Program-made: the position numbers and the translations under genes
Shown: piece after piece, positions 56,601 to 62,380 of the stretch
How positions within the stretch are numbered: position 1 is the first letter of the stretch
Layout: the number at the start of each line of letters is the position of its first letter
Source: Cohnella rhizoplanae
GTDB lineage: Bacteria; Bacillota; Bacilli; Paenibacillales; Paenibacillaceae
Direction of reading: 5' to 3'
Assembly (NCBI RefSeq): GCF_948329515.1
Contig: NZ_CAOJCN010000014.1
Span: forward strand, 1 to 64,000
DNA: 64,000 nt
Notes under the pieces: generated by a model
Told to the model about the DNA's origin: nothing
The model's database searches: none
What the model saw: only the letters and a program-made list of their open reading frames with translations

Positions 56601-56769
56601 GACCCTTCGTATCCTTGAATGGCGTCAAAGTACTTAGAAAATCCTGGATCGCCGCTTGTCCGCTCTCGGCCGAGGCGCGGCTCGCCGGAACGAGATTCGC
56701 CAGCATCGCCAGCACCAGCAGGCAGCTGATCAGAATACGGTTTCTTTGGTGCATGAAGTAATGGTACAC
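44689..56769 (-). CDS. Giant SLH-anchored modular surface protein (4,026 residues)
   Basis: Predicted secreted wall-bound protein. Signal peptide about 1-34. Three SLH motifs about 51-220 (FKDTKGHWAEREI, FSDVQPKDWFAAQV, third FGDRTKVPAYSAEAF). About 245-450 is a short-rung beta-helix (LQNLTIRGNLVIAESVGEGDVYLQNVKV). A Thr/Pro/Ser linker (about 465-545) and one FN3 domain (about 546-640) follow. About 641-2590 hold some 21 beta repeats of 83-95 residues, ending with an SwmB-like domain. About 2590-4026 is an all-helical tandem repeat tail. No catalytic signature is visible. GTG 56769 is chosen: AGAGGGG lies 7 nt before it and it opens the signal peptide directly; the upstream TTG has no site. 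Single-gene transcript with its own terminator. Possible roles: adhesion, fibre or substrate scaffold; not shown. Confidence 0.9.
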   Translation of the reverse strand: MYHYFMHQRNRILISCLLVLAMLANLVPASRASAESGQAAIQDFLSTLTPFKDTKGHWAEREITDLSNQGIVSGFQDGTFRPNGLVTRAEFVTLVNKLFRFGVPGDSRFSDVQPKDWFAAQVSIASEAGYVQGDALGAFRPNRPLNRAEAAVILSRLVPLLTKTGTDALSAFGDRTKVPAYSAEAFRGAIDAGYMRGFEDATIRPGQALTRAEAAALLDRILKQADSSDTGTASAFMAAPKALSEAGTYGPATGGTTVAGDVSIQAPGITLQNLTIRGNLVIAESVGEGDVYLQNVKVAGHTIVKGGGPNSIHIDNSNLTSIMIEKVGGRVRVVVGGTTVVEQMDIRSDATVESSGSAGIEGITISQAGEVTLSGDYKNIEVKANVKLSVVSGTIGQLTVDASVADSTVTLEGNVRVTEMNLQGGAAVKGEGAIEKAVVASANVTFEKQPANVVKPGDAAGPSAPGQGTSPTATPTAAPSTSPTAAPTPTPTATPTTAPTTAPTTAPTTSPTTSPTTAPTTSPTTAPTTSPTTAPTTSPTTVPTRAPITVPDAPIIVGAVGGDRQAIVHLTPPANDGGSAITGYTVTSTDGQYTATGASSPIAVTGLTNGAEYAFVVQATNAAGTSAASQASNVVVPRVPDVLVAPTIGAVAPSGFTVTLDQAIDGLDSLSFILKDRRSENVPVDMVTADDDGTYRVWTQLTEGQTYKLALAVEGYAFAEDAVVAVPVTDKSDIPVSVDWAAHYGFLLTFGSPVDHLFAREIVLKDGQGNRVVIPSVTESVAGSSYLVNVPMSGQQHYTFEIAWPDNKVAAGGFDMADTIAVAAAVKSVESAGFTVKLSVALPGLTAGDFALTDDLGEAIPIASATTADQGASYLIAAPLSNQRVYRLGLTSAGYDFGTIPAFRIANVTVSPWGQNEAFAGFNPSVGTDLTADNFVVTDASGRPVPFTVSWYAPQLFYLLQFEREAAQSYSIRVILPGYDFGDPKIIGPTEFNAIDNASPSGFRLTLRPAMNYAASDFVLKNGAGQPVAITSVTKNGNGASYDIAASLNPGLYTLSLISNPDAEIPLVWIPILTRLTATAQSNAAYTVQLSTAVDGISTYAWLLKDLNNQYFYPESISTSDQGRSYRVALGGGGLTAGAYTLTLNGTLPSGMPYRSESEATLVVPETVDVRDASVTDISTGGFTVVFKHPVPGLLPSDLSLADSAGAAVPNVKLATEDGGLTYRATAALTRDETYKAVFAKAFFTFDASRSFYVNKDASTRVGDVTPNGFTLYMTPALPGLNAAQVVITDAQHQELYEALTTSDGGASYQVDLGNLNMLGWGKTYTIAVNQPGYTTASIQVTTPVIVSVTGKSASQLTLNFNEPVSGLTKANFKLVDDAGAVVPIGSAETIDDGLNYVLKASMPEGKAYWVTYLPNESYQLYDPLRVAVVKNVGATASSLSLNGFTLTFSEPVPGLRAKDLTLTDSRGVRLPTGQYTISTADQGATYRVSYNLAFPDTYTVTLSSDAYGTYQDKFALAEPLSFVIPTPGVIKLITKNNTSMLLGIDRELDLTEENFVVKNSDGEMVPFTVEQLPSYVFKLLADLSSPTAYTLEIVYPGYDFGPAITISDAIRVDTLLINQSQKGFSLRFSPAIPGLTAADIVIEDADGHIIGATAASTTDFGKSYRIAAPLTGGTTYTVTVVKTNYNPDKVSFSLIANGASIDNLSTQGFRLNLLKKHTFGRVEVRIWDASGKQQTIQSLTSPDQGLSYDVGIALAPDETYTVQVENVDINNATPGNDYGADLAIKVVHVDASYGGVVSGSNGNKVKVAFSPAMPGLDERSFHLIAGPNELPILDAVTEDGGLTYELTALFAQGNVYSLSIVKDGYDFGAKLEADVPVGVIQSVSNVGAKEIRIAFGPAVPDLTADSFAIKDDLGNVWTTDSAVTSDGGATYAVSADFAGGRTYTLTAGKPGYDFGTPATAFIPSRIVTSIVDASPAGVTVSFSPAVSGLTAQDFSLVAGDVPATVDAATTTNGGASYTLSAALTGGQSYALTVRLSGYVFAPADFHVDIPALASVSGMTRSGFTLKLDAAVAGLTASELQLRDHLYRPVAVSAVTTADQGLTYVVRADLTESETYSLVLSRDGYRFGAGLSFLVPIPVTKQVDFVSEQGFTIHLGSPVAGLDTGSFSVTDGAGAAIAIVSAKTADDGAAYRVTAALKPGSDYKVELLKTGYDFGAALTASVQETIAPRIGDIGDTFFRLELSRPVPHLNGAYVKLRDAEGHAYSFGSGNDLYDVSGAVFHGSSFDLKFRLETGASYTLEITDPDHPFGAPIEVIKPYRITAAVSQPAKGSFNLSLGSTSQVELTAADLGLYTSGGDPLTGITLTAGDEPGTYEVIGDIAGGMTYTLKLRKKFYDFGADIDFRVPIKVTASVLDPDTNGFKVKLEPGVQDVRFSLKRGGQTIAVQSATTTDGGYTYQIKGDLGVNTDNLLVISKDGYDFGAQLIVNNKAVEPALLSAVTNESGSQIILKFDKALSAVPTTAQFSVKYNGSWLSMIGKSLGADPSQIILSLDPYTLINPSDKVYVTFAGKNTVKAVNGTYLAAFSDAAVLVSGTALGFAMQARNSSSSVSTVQRLRDGFKLSALEAADIMRVAGFRTGDYALAIAAEYNVKGAAQIAQLFKSINVDGLTALDGLRTIYGSSDMETLVKAFAAAGYEVSISIPSLRSMGYQSDRIATILKASGLTDGEIVQILYANLMDPADKTVRTLRQMYVSIPDIVRLLGEVYGLAQPAVSRVLRNAGVGIADAAAALAEGQADRTDAAGAIKILYDAGYTPKEIGSVIAAQYSIGSANLLVRALLAAGLNEDQVFVAAIQSFGKDAAAGMLLAGIPFGHVVGAVKASVIADGATVIAFAFKQANLGVSELAAAMKSNDYPFDQTMNAVLNAGFGLSEVAAVAKQAYELDIPAAYGVLQNRFRNSYAHSSAGPGAQSTIFKAMVGAGYDQTQLAKHYLDSVYRRDIPSVLLEFKAAGIGTDQALRAIHDIAKADGYPLTIDDAFQAFQGGYYKSDEVLSAVLYAFATDADVTLDVQTVGLAFYKIRLSGWDSGFYDRAVQLRTRMGMTMQQWMELEKSDGRVSGPGVPSTWGIIRDTLMLYGSGTVTIQDVVNAMSTSSKFTLSELIQGLDEYFDSVNVKGIIGILKNTGIPMQTILTAIETNPRYGSGWIDRFKEYGLTASDVTVYYQNKGLANAEIVDKLNAYSMKEIVLVLRFDLGLTADQALTLLTATHIVEEVSRAIGAIYREAEITVAAKLLKLQGYNASEVASYLNNHGVDDPGNLVLNLAAAGFSKSDVTQVVLRHYSGITEMPAAIGALKSVFGQQEIGLADILAGASAKTPEEALPFMDTHGYSLLQMVVALKTIYAKTSDEATSAMNAYFVGKSNITLTDILNKVALGYSATEESTLLDVLSAQGVTSPKAAIVKLRQLGYDKANGVVNLATVARVLKNGYGQDAAQASALLFEDAAYSAVAISYGLSEAYRANDEIGNAAKLLVGAGIADARSAVRYLADRNAGLVLTARVLSEIYHADMQTALQYMGTISKYRQSDILIALQTAYGSDPISSYLALMKQQGANAYTITSELEKQGRVFSSEGRSFLIDTLKSLGYDKESIMHEILQRYKSYSNEAEIAQEFVRSGFSDAASMAAMMLKSSYNPNDGATPVRILTLALPNATHGSIAQEMKQAGFTAEAVISGMLAFGFDDSVAALLKSFGFSAERASDILNSARYSTESKVMWLKRLGYPLADFFGTLGSGRTLVPELKNQGYSAIEIAQGFFRTNTDPFLLIRYLDEGGFSDLPTLVNAYYRSGEPMTWVIHDIYSYGTEGTVHRWPLIDVVKQLQQHESISMVALAGLINYANRNNYGETFAIVRALSTAEQSALRASLGIAVEVVGDHVPNISGLSVMRAIGVNASQAAAILKREGGVGDWKNATLILFMSGYGVTDVINAVFDTYRTEIGIQVLIALFSSGAGQLIKDWDKYKFVIEKIVQIISKNVK
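44692..48990 (-). repeat. Region coding for the alpha-helical tandem repeat tail
   Basis: About 1,430 residues of recurring two-helix units of roughly 33-40 residues (about 35-40 units). The loose pattern is AGF/GY-(S/T)-xx-E/DI/V-xxxLkxxY, for example GYTPKEIGSVIAAQYSIGSA, GYNASEVASYLNNHGVDDPG, GFSKSDVTQVVLRHYSGITE. The units are highly diverged, so the array is old rather than a recent expansion. Confidence 0.8.
49300..54860 (-). repeat. Region coding for about 21 beta-sandwich repeats
   Basis: Each unit of about 83-95 residues follows GFTVxLSPAVPGLTAxDFxLxDxxG, then a TxDxGxTYxVxAxLxxGxTYTLxLxKxGYDFG stretch. Clear units end in GYDFGTIPAF, GYDFGPAITI, GYDFGAKLEA, GYDFGTPATA, GYRFGAGLSF and GYDFGAQLIV. 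At least six are well conserved and the outer ones are diverged. Confidence 0.85.
55136..55350 (-). repeat. Tandem DNA repeats coding for a Thr/Pro/Ser linker
   Basis: Units of 12 and 24 bp (GTTGTTGGCGCC, GTGGTCGGTGAC) encode PTTAPTTSPTT over about 70 residues. Such arrays change length by slippage, so linker length probably varies between strains. Confidence 0.9.
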
Positions 56770-57266
56770 ATAGTTGCCCCTCTCGAAGTTGACACGCTCC
56801 GACAAAATTTGGTTCTTAACTACTATATTAACGGATCAAGATGTCAGCAGGATGTCGAAATTAAAATAAATGTAAAATCATAGACAAGTTTCAGCTCCCG
56901 CCCAACTTACTTCCAAGCGAAAGTTAGTAAAAGACCCCGGTCCAAGCCGCTAGCGCGGCGAACCGAGGTCTGCTAATTACGTTTAAAAAACACGCTGAAA
57001 AACCGGCGCGATGTATTGAACCTCGAAGTGACGGAGGGCCTTCATCCGTACGTTGCTTTCTCTCCATAACGCCGAAATGCTGTCGTAGCAACGGAAATAA
57101 CTGCACTTGAGCAGCTATCGCCCGTGTTGGAGGAGTCGGCTCGAAAATAGATGCATGTTAACACTAATGACAGCGGAACGACCACAGCGGGACGGTCGCG
57201 GAGCAGCGCGAAAAACCGCGCCGGTTGGCGCGGCTCATTCTTACGTCCGCCGGATCGGCATGCGCG
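56770..57266. other. Intergenic control region of the giant gene
   Basis: No gene supported. 56806-56900 is AT-rich and should hold the promoter; a possible match on the minus strand is TTGTCT, 16 bp, TTTAAT, ending near 56858. 56909-56928 and 56932-56971 are two hairpins of unclear role. The terminator of the GH105 gene is at the right end. Confidence 0.45.
57211..57233 (-). terminator. Terminator of the GH105-containing operon
   Basis: CCGCGCC-GGTT-GGCGCGG hairpin; on the minus strand it is followed by five Ts. It lies 34 nt after the stop of the hydrolase gene. Confidence 0.85.
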
Positions 57267-59522
57267 TCAGTCCGCCGTATCCCGTTCGCGCAGGAAGGCT
57301 GCCAAACGGCAGATCTCCACGCCCGCCAGCATCATGATGCCGGTCCCGTGGTTGTCGTTTACGACGGTGAGCAGATCGTATTTATAGTAGTGCTCGGTAA
57401 AGGAATATCGCGAGCCGCTGCATACGCCGTGCACGTTGCCGTTGCGGTCGATCGCCTTCGCGGCGAGACCCCGCCAGGCGCGCAGCGCCGCGTCGGTATA
57501 CCGGGCGGCGTCCTCCAGCCACCCGAAGCGGACGCCCCGCGCGAAGGCGTAGGCGAACATTGCCGTGCAGGAAGCCTCCTCGTAGGCATCCGGATCGGTC
57601 AGCACCTGCCGCCACAGGCCGGACTCGCCTTGCAGGGCCGCGATGCCCGCGCACAGCTCGCGGAAAAACGCGAGCAGCGCCGATCGGTCCCCGTGCGTCT
57701 CCGGCAGCCGCTCCAGCAATTCAGACAGCGAGAACAGCGTCCAGCCGTTGCCTCTGCCCCATGGAATGCCCGTCGCCTTGCCGTACTTGAAGTCGTACAC
57801 ATGGCTCATGACGCCCCGCTCCGGCATGTACAGATACCGCCGGTAATGCAGGAACTGGCTCGCCGCGTCGTCCAGATAACGCTGTTCCCCGGTAATCCCC
57901 GCGTACCGGCTCAGGAATGGCGCGCTCATATACAGATCGTCCGCCCACATCGTGTCGGCCGAATACTCGCCGACGCATAGGCGGTAGTAGGCGCCGTCCC
58001 CCCGCCGCTCCAGCCGGTTCGCGATGAAGTCCGCGATCACGTCCGCGATCGCCAGGTAGCCGTCGTTGCCCTCCGGCGGATACGCCTCCAGCATCGCCGA
58101 ACCGAACGAGCCGCAATTGTCCAGCATCTTCATAAGCACGAGCTGGTGGTTAACCGACGGGAAGCCGTACGCGGCTTTGTCCCAGAGGGAATATTCGTAC
58201 CAGTCCGCGCAGCTGTCGATATGGGCGCGGGCGTAATCCGCGATCTCCGGGCGGCCAAGCTCGCGGGCGGTCTGCAGCAGGCCGTACATCGTCACGCCCA
58301 GCGGATAGTCCCAGCGGCCGAAGTTGGTCGCGGACCCGGCGGTCCAGCGGTTGCTCAGCATCGCGTTCTCGTAATAAGGCCGCAGGCGCAGGCCCGGACC
58401 GTCCAGCGCCCAGCCCGCCATCCCGCCTGCGACCGCCGCGCCCGCGCCGTCGGCCAGCTTGAACAGCCGCTTGACGGACTGCACGCCGTCGGGCGCCTCG
58501 TCGCTATCCGCGGGCAGCGGTCCCGCGTACAGCCAGCCGCCCGGCGCGCCGTGTACCGGCGCCGGCAGCTCGAAGCCCAGGTCGCCGCGCTCCGCGGATA
58601 CCGCGATCTCGAAGCCCCAGCCCTGCTCGCCCGTCTGCGCGCCGACCAGCACGTGGCCGTCCGCGAACGCCAGCGGCAGCTCGCGCTCGAATACGCCCGC
58701 CTCGGGCAGCTCGATCACCGGCTGTCCGTCCAGCCAGACGGTCAGCGGGCCGTACGCCCGCCCCCGCCATACGCTGCGCGCGCCCCGCGCGGTCAGCGGC
58801 AGCCTGCTCCAGGCGTACCCCGCCGCCGCGCCCTGCGGGCGCCCGAAGATGCGCTCGAGATTCGGCCGCCCCGCCGCATCCGCCGGCCACTCGCGCGCCG
58901 GCAGCCAGCCGGCGCCGGTGTCCGGCTCCTTCGCGGCATAATCGGGAAATCCGATTCCCTCGCCGTAGATCGTCTCCGGCAGCGCGCCGGAATACGCCCA
59001 GCCGGCGGTCTCCCGGCGCTCGGCGAACGGCGCCAGCACCTGCAGGATGCGCACCTTGCCTTCCTCCGCGCCGAAGCGGCAGCCGAAGCCGGCGCCCGTC
59101 TTGCGCATCTCGAGCAGCAGCGCGTTCCAGCCCTTGCGCAGCAGGAGCGGGACCACGGCCTTGGCGTCCGGCTTCATCTCGTCGACCGCGCCCGAGCGGT
59201 ACAGCAGCGCGTCGTTCAGATAGAAGCGGACCGGACTGAAGGGCATGATCCCCGCGTCCAGCGAGCGCTCGTCGTCGCTCCATACGAGTCCGCACGCATA
59301 AGCGACCTCGCCGTGCCGCGCGTCCGGCAGCCTCCGCTCCAGATCGAAGTCGTAATAGCCCTCTTCGGTCTGGAGAATGCCGTCCGCCGGGAACGCGCGG
59401 AGCGCGAACGGAATCTCGGGATTCGCGCCCAGGTACCGCCCCGCCACCGCGCCGAGGATGCCGGCCGCGTCGTCGCCCAGCCAGTAGCCGATGCTCTCGC
59501 GCCGTTCGATATATTCGGTCAT
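57267..59522 (-). CDS. GH105/GH88-type unsaturated uronyl hydrolase with long N-terminal extension
   Basis: A 751-residue cytoplasmic protein. The C-terminal half (about 395-751) matches the unsaturated rhamnogalacturonyl hydrolase (YteR) fold: MWADDLYMSAPFLSRY with the likely catalytic Asp528, GIPWGRGNGWTLFSLSELLERLP, and TAMFAYAFARGVRFGW. These enzymes hydrate the unsaturated uronic acid left by a polysaccharide lyase, releasing a ketone sugar acid. The N-terminal about 390 residues (beta-rich; GPLTVWLDGQPVIELPEAG) are not found in YteR, which is about 370 residues in total. ATG 59522 follows GGGGGGATC. Last gene of the right-edge operon; it implies a lyase acts upstream. Confidence 0.85.
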   Translation of the reverse strand: MTEYIERRESIGYWLGDDAAGILGAVAGRYLGANPEIPFALRAFPADGILQTEEGYYDFDLERRLPDARHGEVAYACGLVWSDDERSLDAGIMPFSPVRFYLNDALLYRSGAVDEMKPDAKAVVPLLLRKGWNALLLEMRKTGAGFGCRFGAEEGKVRILQVLAPFAERRETAGWAYSGALPETIYGEGIGFPDYAAKEPDTGAGWLPAREWPADAAGRPNLERIFGRPQGAAAGYAWSRLPLTARGARSVWRGRAYGPLTVWLDGQPVIELPEAGVFERELPLAFADGHVLVGAQTGEQGWGFEIAVSAERGDLGFELPAPVHGAPGGWLYAGPLPADSDEAPDGVQSVKRLFKLADGAGAAVAGGMAGWALDGPGLRLRPYYENAMLSNRWTAGSATNFGRWDYPLGVTMYGLLQTARELGRPEIADYARAHIDSCADWYEYSLWDKAAYGFPSVNHQLVLMKMLDNCGSFGSAMLEAYPPEGNDGYLAIADVIADFIANRLERRGDGAYYRLCVGEYSADTMWADDLYMSAPFLSRYAGITGEQRYLDDAASQFLHYRRYLYMPERGVMSHVYDFKYGKATGIPWGRGNGWTLFSLSELLERLPETHGDRSALLAFFRELCAGIAALQGESGLWRQVLTDPDAYEEASCTAMFAYAFARGVRFGWLEDAARYTDAALRAWRGLAAKAIDRNGNVHGVCSGSRYSFTEHYYKYDLLTVVNDNHGTGIMMLAGVEICRLAAFLRERDTAD

Positions 59523-59549
59523 GGATGATCCCCCCAGCCTCTGGCCCAT

Positions 59550-59603
59550 ATTCTCTATCTCATATTCTCTATCTCATATTCTCTATCTCATATTCTGTCT
59601 CAT
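59550..59603. repeat. 14-bp tandem repeats before the GH105 gene
   Basis: ATTCTCTATCTCAT occurs in three perfect copies plus a fourth shortened one, filling the gap between the preceding stop and the GH105 ribosome site. On the transcript it reads as purine-rich AUGAGAUAGAGA units. Confidence 0.95.
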
Positions 59604-59609
59604 CGGACA

Positions 59610-61364
59610 TCAAGCTTCCTCCCGCGGCACGGTCCGGATGCGGATCCGCGTCTCGAACGGCGTCACGACGTTGAGCAGCAGCGTCCGGCAGTCGGACGGC
59701 AGGTTCGCCTCGCGCACGAACGCCGCCGTATGCTCGAAGGCGCCGCCGCTCAGTTCCAGCGCGTCCCCGCCCGCGGCGTATCTCACGCTGCCGGACTTCC
59801 AGAACTGCTTGCCCTCTCCCGCCGGCGCCAGCTCTCCGCCCGACAACTCGCCGTCCGCGGCCAGGATGACGGAGATCTGCGCCATCGCGTCCTCCGGCTC
59901 GCTCGATCGGATGACGAGCTCCCAACCGTCCGCGGCTTCAACGACATCCGCCTCGACCCGCAGCCGCTGCACATGCGTCTCCTCGCGCAAATGGTGCGGC
60001 AGCAGGTACCACGGACTTGTCGCCTCGGCCGCGGTCGGCGGCAGCTGCCCGGCTGCCACCGGACCGTAGTAGCCCTTGCGCTGTTCGCCGGCCAGCCGAT
60101 AGCCGCGCTCGGCCTCGACCAGACTGTTCATCGGGACGAAGCCCGGCGCGAAGTACGTCGCGACCTGGACGCCGAGCAGCCGCGCGGACCCGTGCCGGAG
60201 CGCGAAGAACGAAGGCGTCTCAGCGCTGATCGTCACGCTCTCGCAGCCCTTGCGCACCCGGGCCACCGCGGCGCCGAAGTCGGGATGCAGCCGGCTGTGG
60301 TAGATGCGGCCTCCGTGCCCCGCGCGCTCCATCGCCGCCAGATACTGCTGACGCGGGAAATCCGCGTGAAGCAGCTTGCGGTAAGCGGTCGGCAGCGCTG
60401 CAGGCTGTACGGCCCGCTCCTGCAGCGCGGGCTCGAGCAGCAGCCGGAGCGCGGCGTTGGTCGGGCAGCTGCCCGGATGCCGCAGCTGTCCGTAAGCGAG
60501 GTCGGCGGCCGCCTGGAACTCGGCGTCCCCGTCGAGGCGCGCCATCATGGCATACGGCAGATAATAGGAAGACAAATCGTGCTTATGTCCGAAATCCTGG
60601 CGGCCGGAATAGTCGGTCACGACATCGCCGTTCGGATGAACGAGATAGAGCATCATCCGCAGGTTGGCGCGGACGGGCTCCAGCAGCTCGGGCTTCCGGA
60701 GCAGACGGGCCGCATGGACGAGCATGATGTCGCTCACCGCGTTGTAGATGCCGTTGCTGCGCTCGGTCCATTCGCCGTCCGGCGTGACGTCCATGCCCTC
60801 GGCGATCCACTGCTCCGCCCGGCGCGCCGTCGCCGGCTCGTCGAACAGCTCGTGCAGGAATCCGAGCGCCGCGCAGACGACCCAGCGATGGTTCGGCGTG
60901 TGGACGCCGCCCGTGACGAGCGCGGGAATCGTCCGCTCGAGGAACAGGCGCACGTCGGCCGCCGCCCCCCGGAGCGGCTCCCAATCGTCCTGCGCGAGCA
61001 GCTGATACACCTGCGCGTAGCCGACGACGACGAACGCCGTATCCGGCGGCGAGTGGAAGTTGGTCCAGCCGGGCGAGATCGTGCCGTCCTCGTGCTGGGC
61101 GCCGAGCATGTAGCGGGCGGCGAGCGCGAATCTATCCGCGAGCGCCTCGTCCCGGTAGCAGGGCGAGTCCGGATTGCATAGCGAAGCCGCCCAGATGGCC
61201 ATCGTCATGGGCGTCCCGGTCGAATGGTTCGGCGAAGCGAGCCCGTACTCGGCGCTCACGATCCCTCCGCAGCTGCGGCTGTTCACGTCCAGATCCTGGC
61301 GGTCCATGCCTTCCCGCACCCAATTGTCGTTGATCCCGAATACGTTCCGATAGGCGTTGCTCAC
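59610..61364 (-). CDS. Predicted (alpha/alpha)-toroid carbohydrate-active protein, family not recognised
   Basis: A 584-residue cytoplasmic protein. The first about 330 residues are helical hairpins (RFALAARYMLGAQHEDGTISPGWTNFHSPPDTAF, NHRWVVCAALGFLHELF, ERSNGIYNAVSDIMLVHAARLL) and the rest is a beta-sandwich (SVTISAETPSFFALRHGSARLLGVQVATYF). This two-part layout is that of heparinase II/III-like and related polysaccharide lyases; candidate residues are His/Asn in NHRW and Tyr in HDLSSYYLPYAMM. I cannot assign a family. GTG 61364 follows GGAGGG and overlaps the isomerase gene by 4 nt, so they are translationally coupled. Inference: prepares the substrate for the GH105 enzyme encoded next. Confidence 0.7.
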   Translation of the reverse strand: MSNAYRNVFGINDNWVREGMDRQDLDVNSRSCGGIVSAEYGLASPNHSTGTPMTMAIWAASLCNPDSPCYRDEALADRFALAARYMLGAQHEDGTISPGWTNFHSPPDTAFVVVGYAQVYQLLAQDDWEPLRGAAADVRLFLERTIPALVTGGVHTPNHRWVVCAALGFLHELFDEPATARRAEQWIAEGMDVTPDGEWTERSNGIYNAVSDIMLVHAARLLRKPELLEPVRANLRMMLYLVHPNGDVVTDYSGRQDFGHKHDLSSYYLPYAMMARLDGDAEFQAAADLAYGQLRHPGSCPTNAALRLLLEPALQERAVQPAALPTAYRKLLHADFPRQQYLAAMERAGHGGRIYHSRLHPDFGAAVARVRKGCESVTISAETPSFFALRHGSARLLGVQVATYFAPGFVPMNSLVEAERGYRLAGEQRKGYYGPVAAGQLPPTAAEATSPWYLLPHHLREETHVQRLRVEADVVEAADGWELVIRSSEPEDAMAQISVILAADGELSGGELAPAGEGKQFWKSGSVRYAAGGDALELSGGAFEHTAAFVREANLPSDCRTLLLNVVTPFETRIRIRTVPREEA

Positions 61365-62380
61365 CCTAGAATCCCTCCATTTGCCGACCGTGCCGACCCG
61401 GACGCTTCCCGCCGCGCCGACAGCTTCCGCTGCAGTATCGCATGACTGCGGTGAATGGTATCCGGCTCGCAGGCCGCCTTAAGCTCGTATACCTTGAGCG
61501 GGACGCGGTCGATCGCCTCGAGGAACAGGTCGAACGTCTCGTCGTCGCCGCTGTGCACGTACGGACACCAATGGTCCGACAGTCCGATCGTCTCGTGGAT
61601 ATGCAGGCCGCCGATGTCGTCGATCAGGCCCGGCAGCTCGGCGGCGTTGTCGTACAGCCCCATCCGTTCCATCATCATCCCGTGTCCGATGTCGTACCAC
61701 AGCTTGACGGGCGATCCCTTGAGCTGGTCGATCAGCCACCTGGCCTCGGCGAGCGTCGGGATCTGATTGCAGCGCGAGCGCGTCTCGATGCCGAGGATGA
61801 GATCGTAGCCTCTGGCCGCGAGCGTCTCGGACGCCTGCTCCAGACTGTCGCGGATGCGCCCCAGGTAACCGCCGGCCAGCGCTTGCCGCCGCTCCAGCAT
61901 CTCGGCCCACAGCGTGCGATAAGCCTCCGCATCCGGTCCTTCCTCCCGATAGATCTCCTGCAGCCTGCGGCTGACGTCGGAGGGAAAAGGCACCTCGCCC
62001 GGATGCACCACGACGGCCTTCGCCCCGTAACGGCGGGCATATTCGGCGGAGCGGACGAGCAGCTCGACCGCCCGCCGCCGCTTGTCCGCATCCTCGAAGC
62101 CGAGGAGCACCGAGTCGGTTCCGTAGTCGGGATCCGCGATATGCGGGAACGTATTGTGCACGCTCGACACGCCGATCTCGCCGCGCTCGATCATCGGCTC
62201 GATCGTCTCCAGCAGCGCTTCGGTCACGTTGTAATTCAGCTCGACCTGCCCGAAGCCGAGGCTGCGGATCTCCTCGATCATGTCCCGGCCCGTCGCATGG
62301 CGCTTGATGTTCCAGCAGGTCGAGAACGAATAATCCGCTTTATCCGGCGCAGCGTCCGCGCCCTCGCCGATGAGGCTCAT
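61361..62380 (-). CDS. Sugar phosphate isomerase/epimerase-like TIM-barrel protein
   Basis: A 339-residue xylose-isomerase-like barrel: LGFGQVELNYNVTEALLETIEP, ILGIETRSRCNQIPTL (Glu), KLWYDIGHGMMMERMGL (Asp, His), GLHIHETIGLSDHW (His) and LKVYELKAACEPDTI (Glu) give the metal ligands in family order. Likely isomerises the uronate or ketose made by the operon. ATG 62380 overlaps the permease stop in an ATGA arrangement; an upstream in-frame stretch of 85 residues is not protein-like. The 3' end overlaps the next gene start by 4 nt. Confidence 0.83.
   Translation of the reverse strand: MSLIGEGADAAPDKADYSFSTCWNIKRHATGRDMIEEIRSLGFGQVELNYNVTEALLETIEPMIERGEIGVSSVHNTFPHIADPDYGTDSVLLGFEDADKRRRAVELLVRSAEYARRYGAKAVVVHPGEVPFPSDVSRRLQEIYREEGPDAEAYRTLWAEMLERRQALAGGYLGRIRDSLEQASETLAARGYDLILGIETRSRCNQIPTLAEARWLIDQLKGSPVKLWYDIGHGMMMERMGLYDNAAELPGLIDDIGGLHIHETIGLSDHWCPYVHSGDDETFDLFLEAIDRVPLKVYELKAACEPDTIHRSHAILQRKLSARREASGSARSANGGILG

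Noticed and set aside
56924..57106. 60-codon minus-strand frame upstream of the giant gene
   Set aside because: Overlaps hairpins, no ribosome site, no protein-like features.
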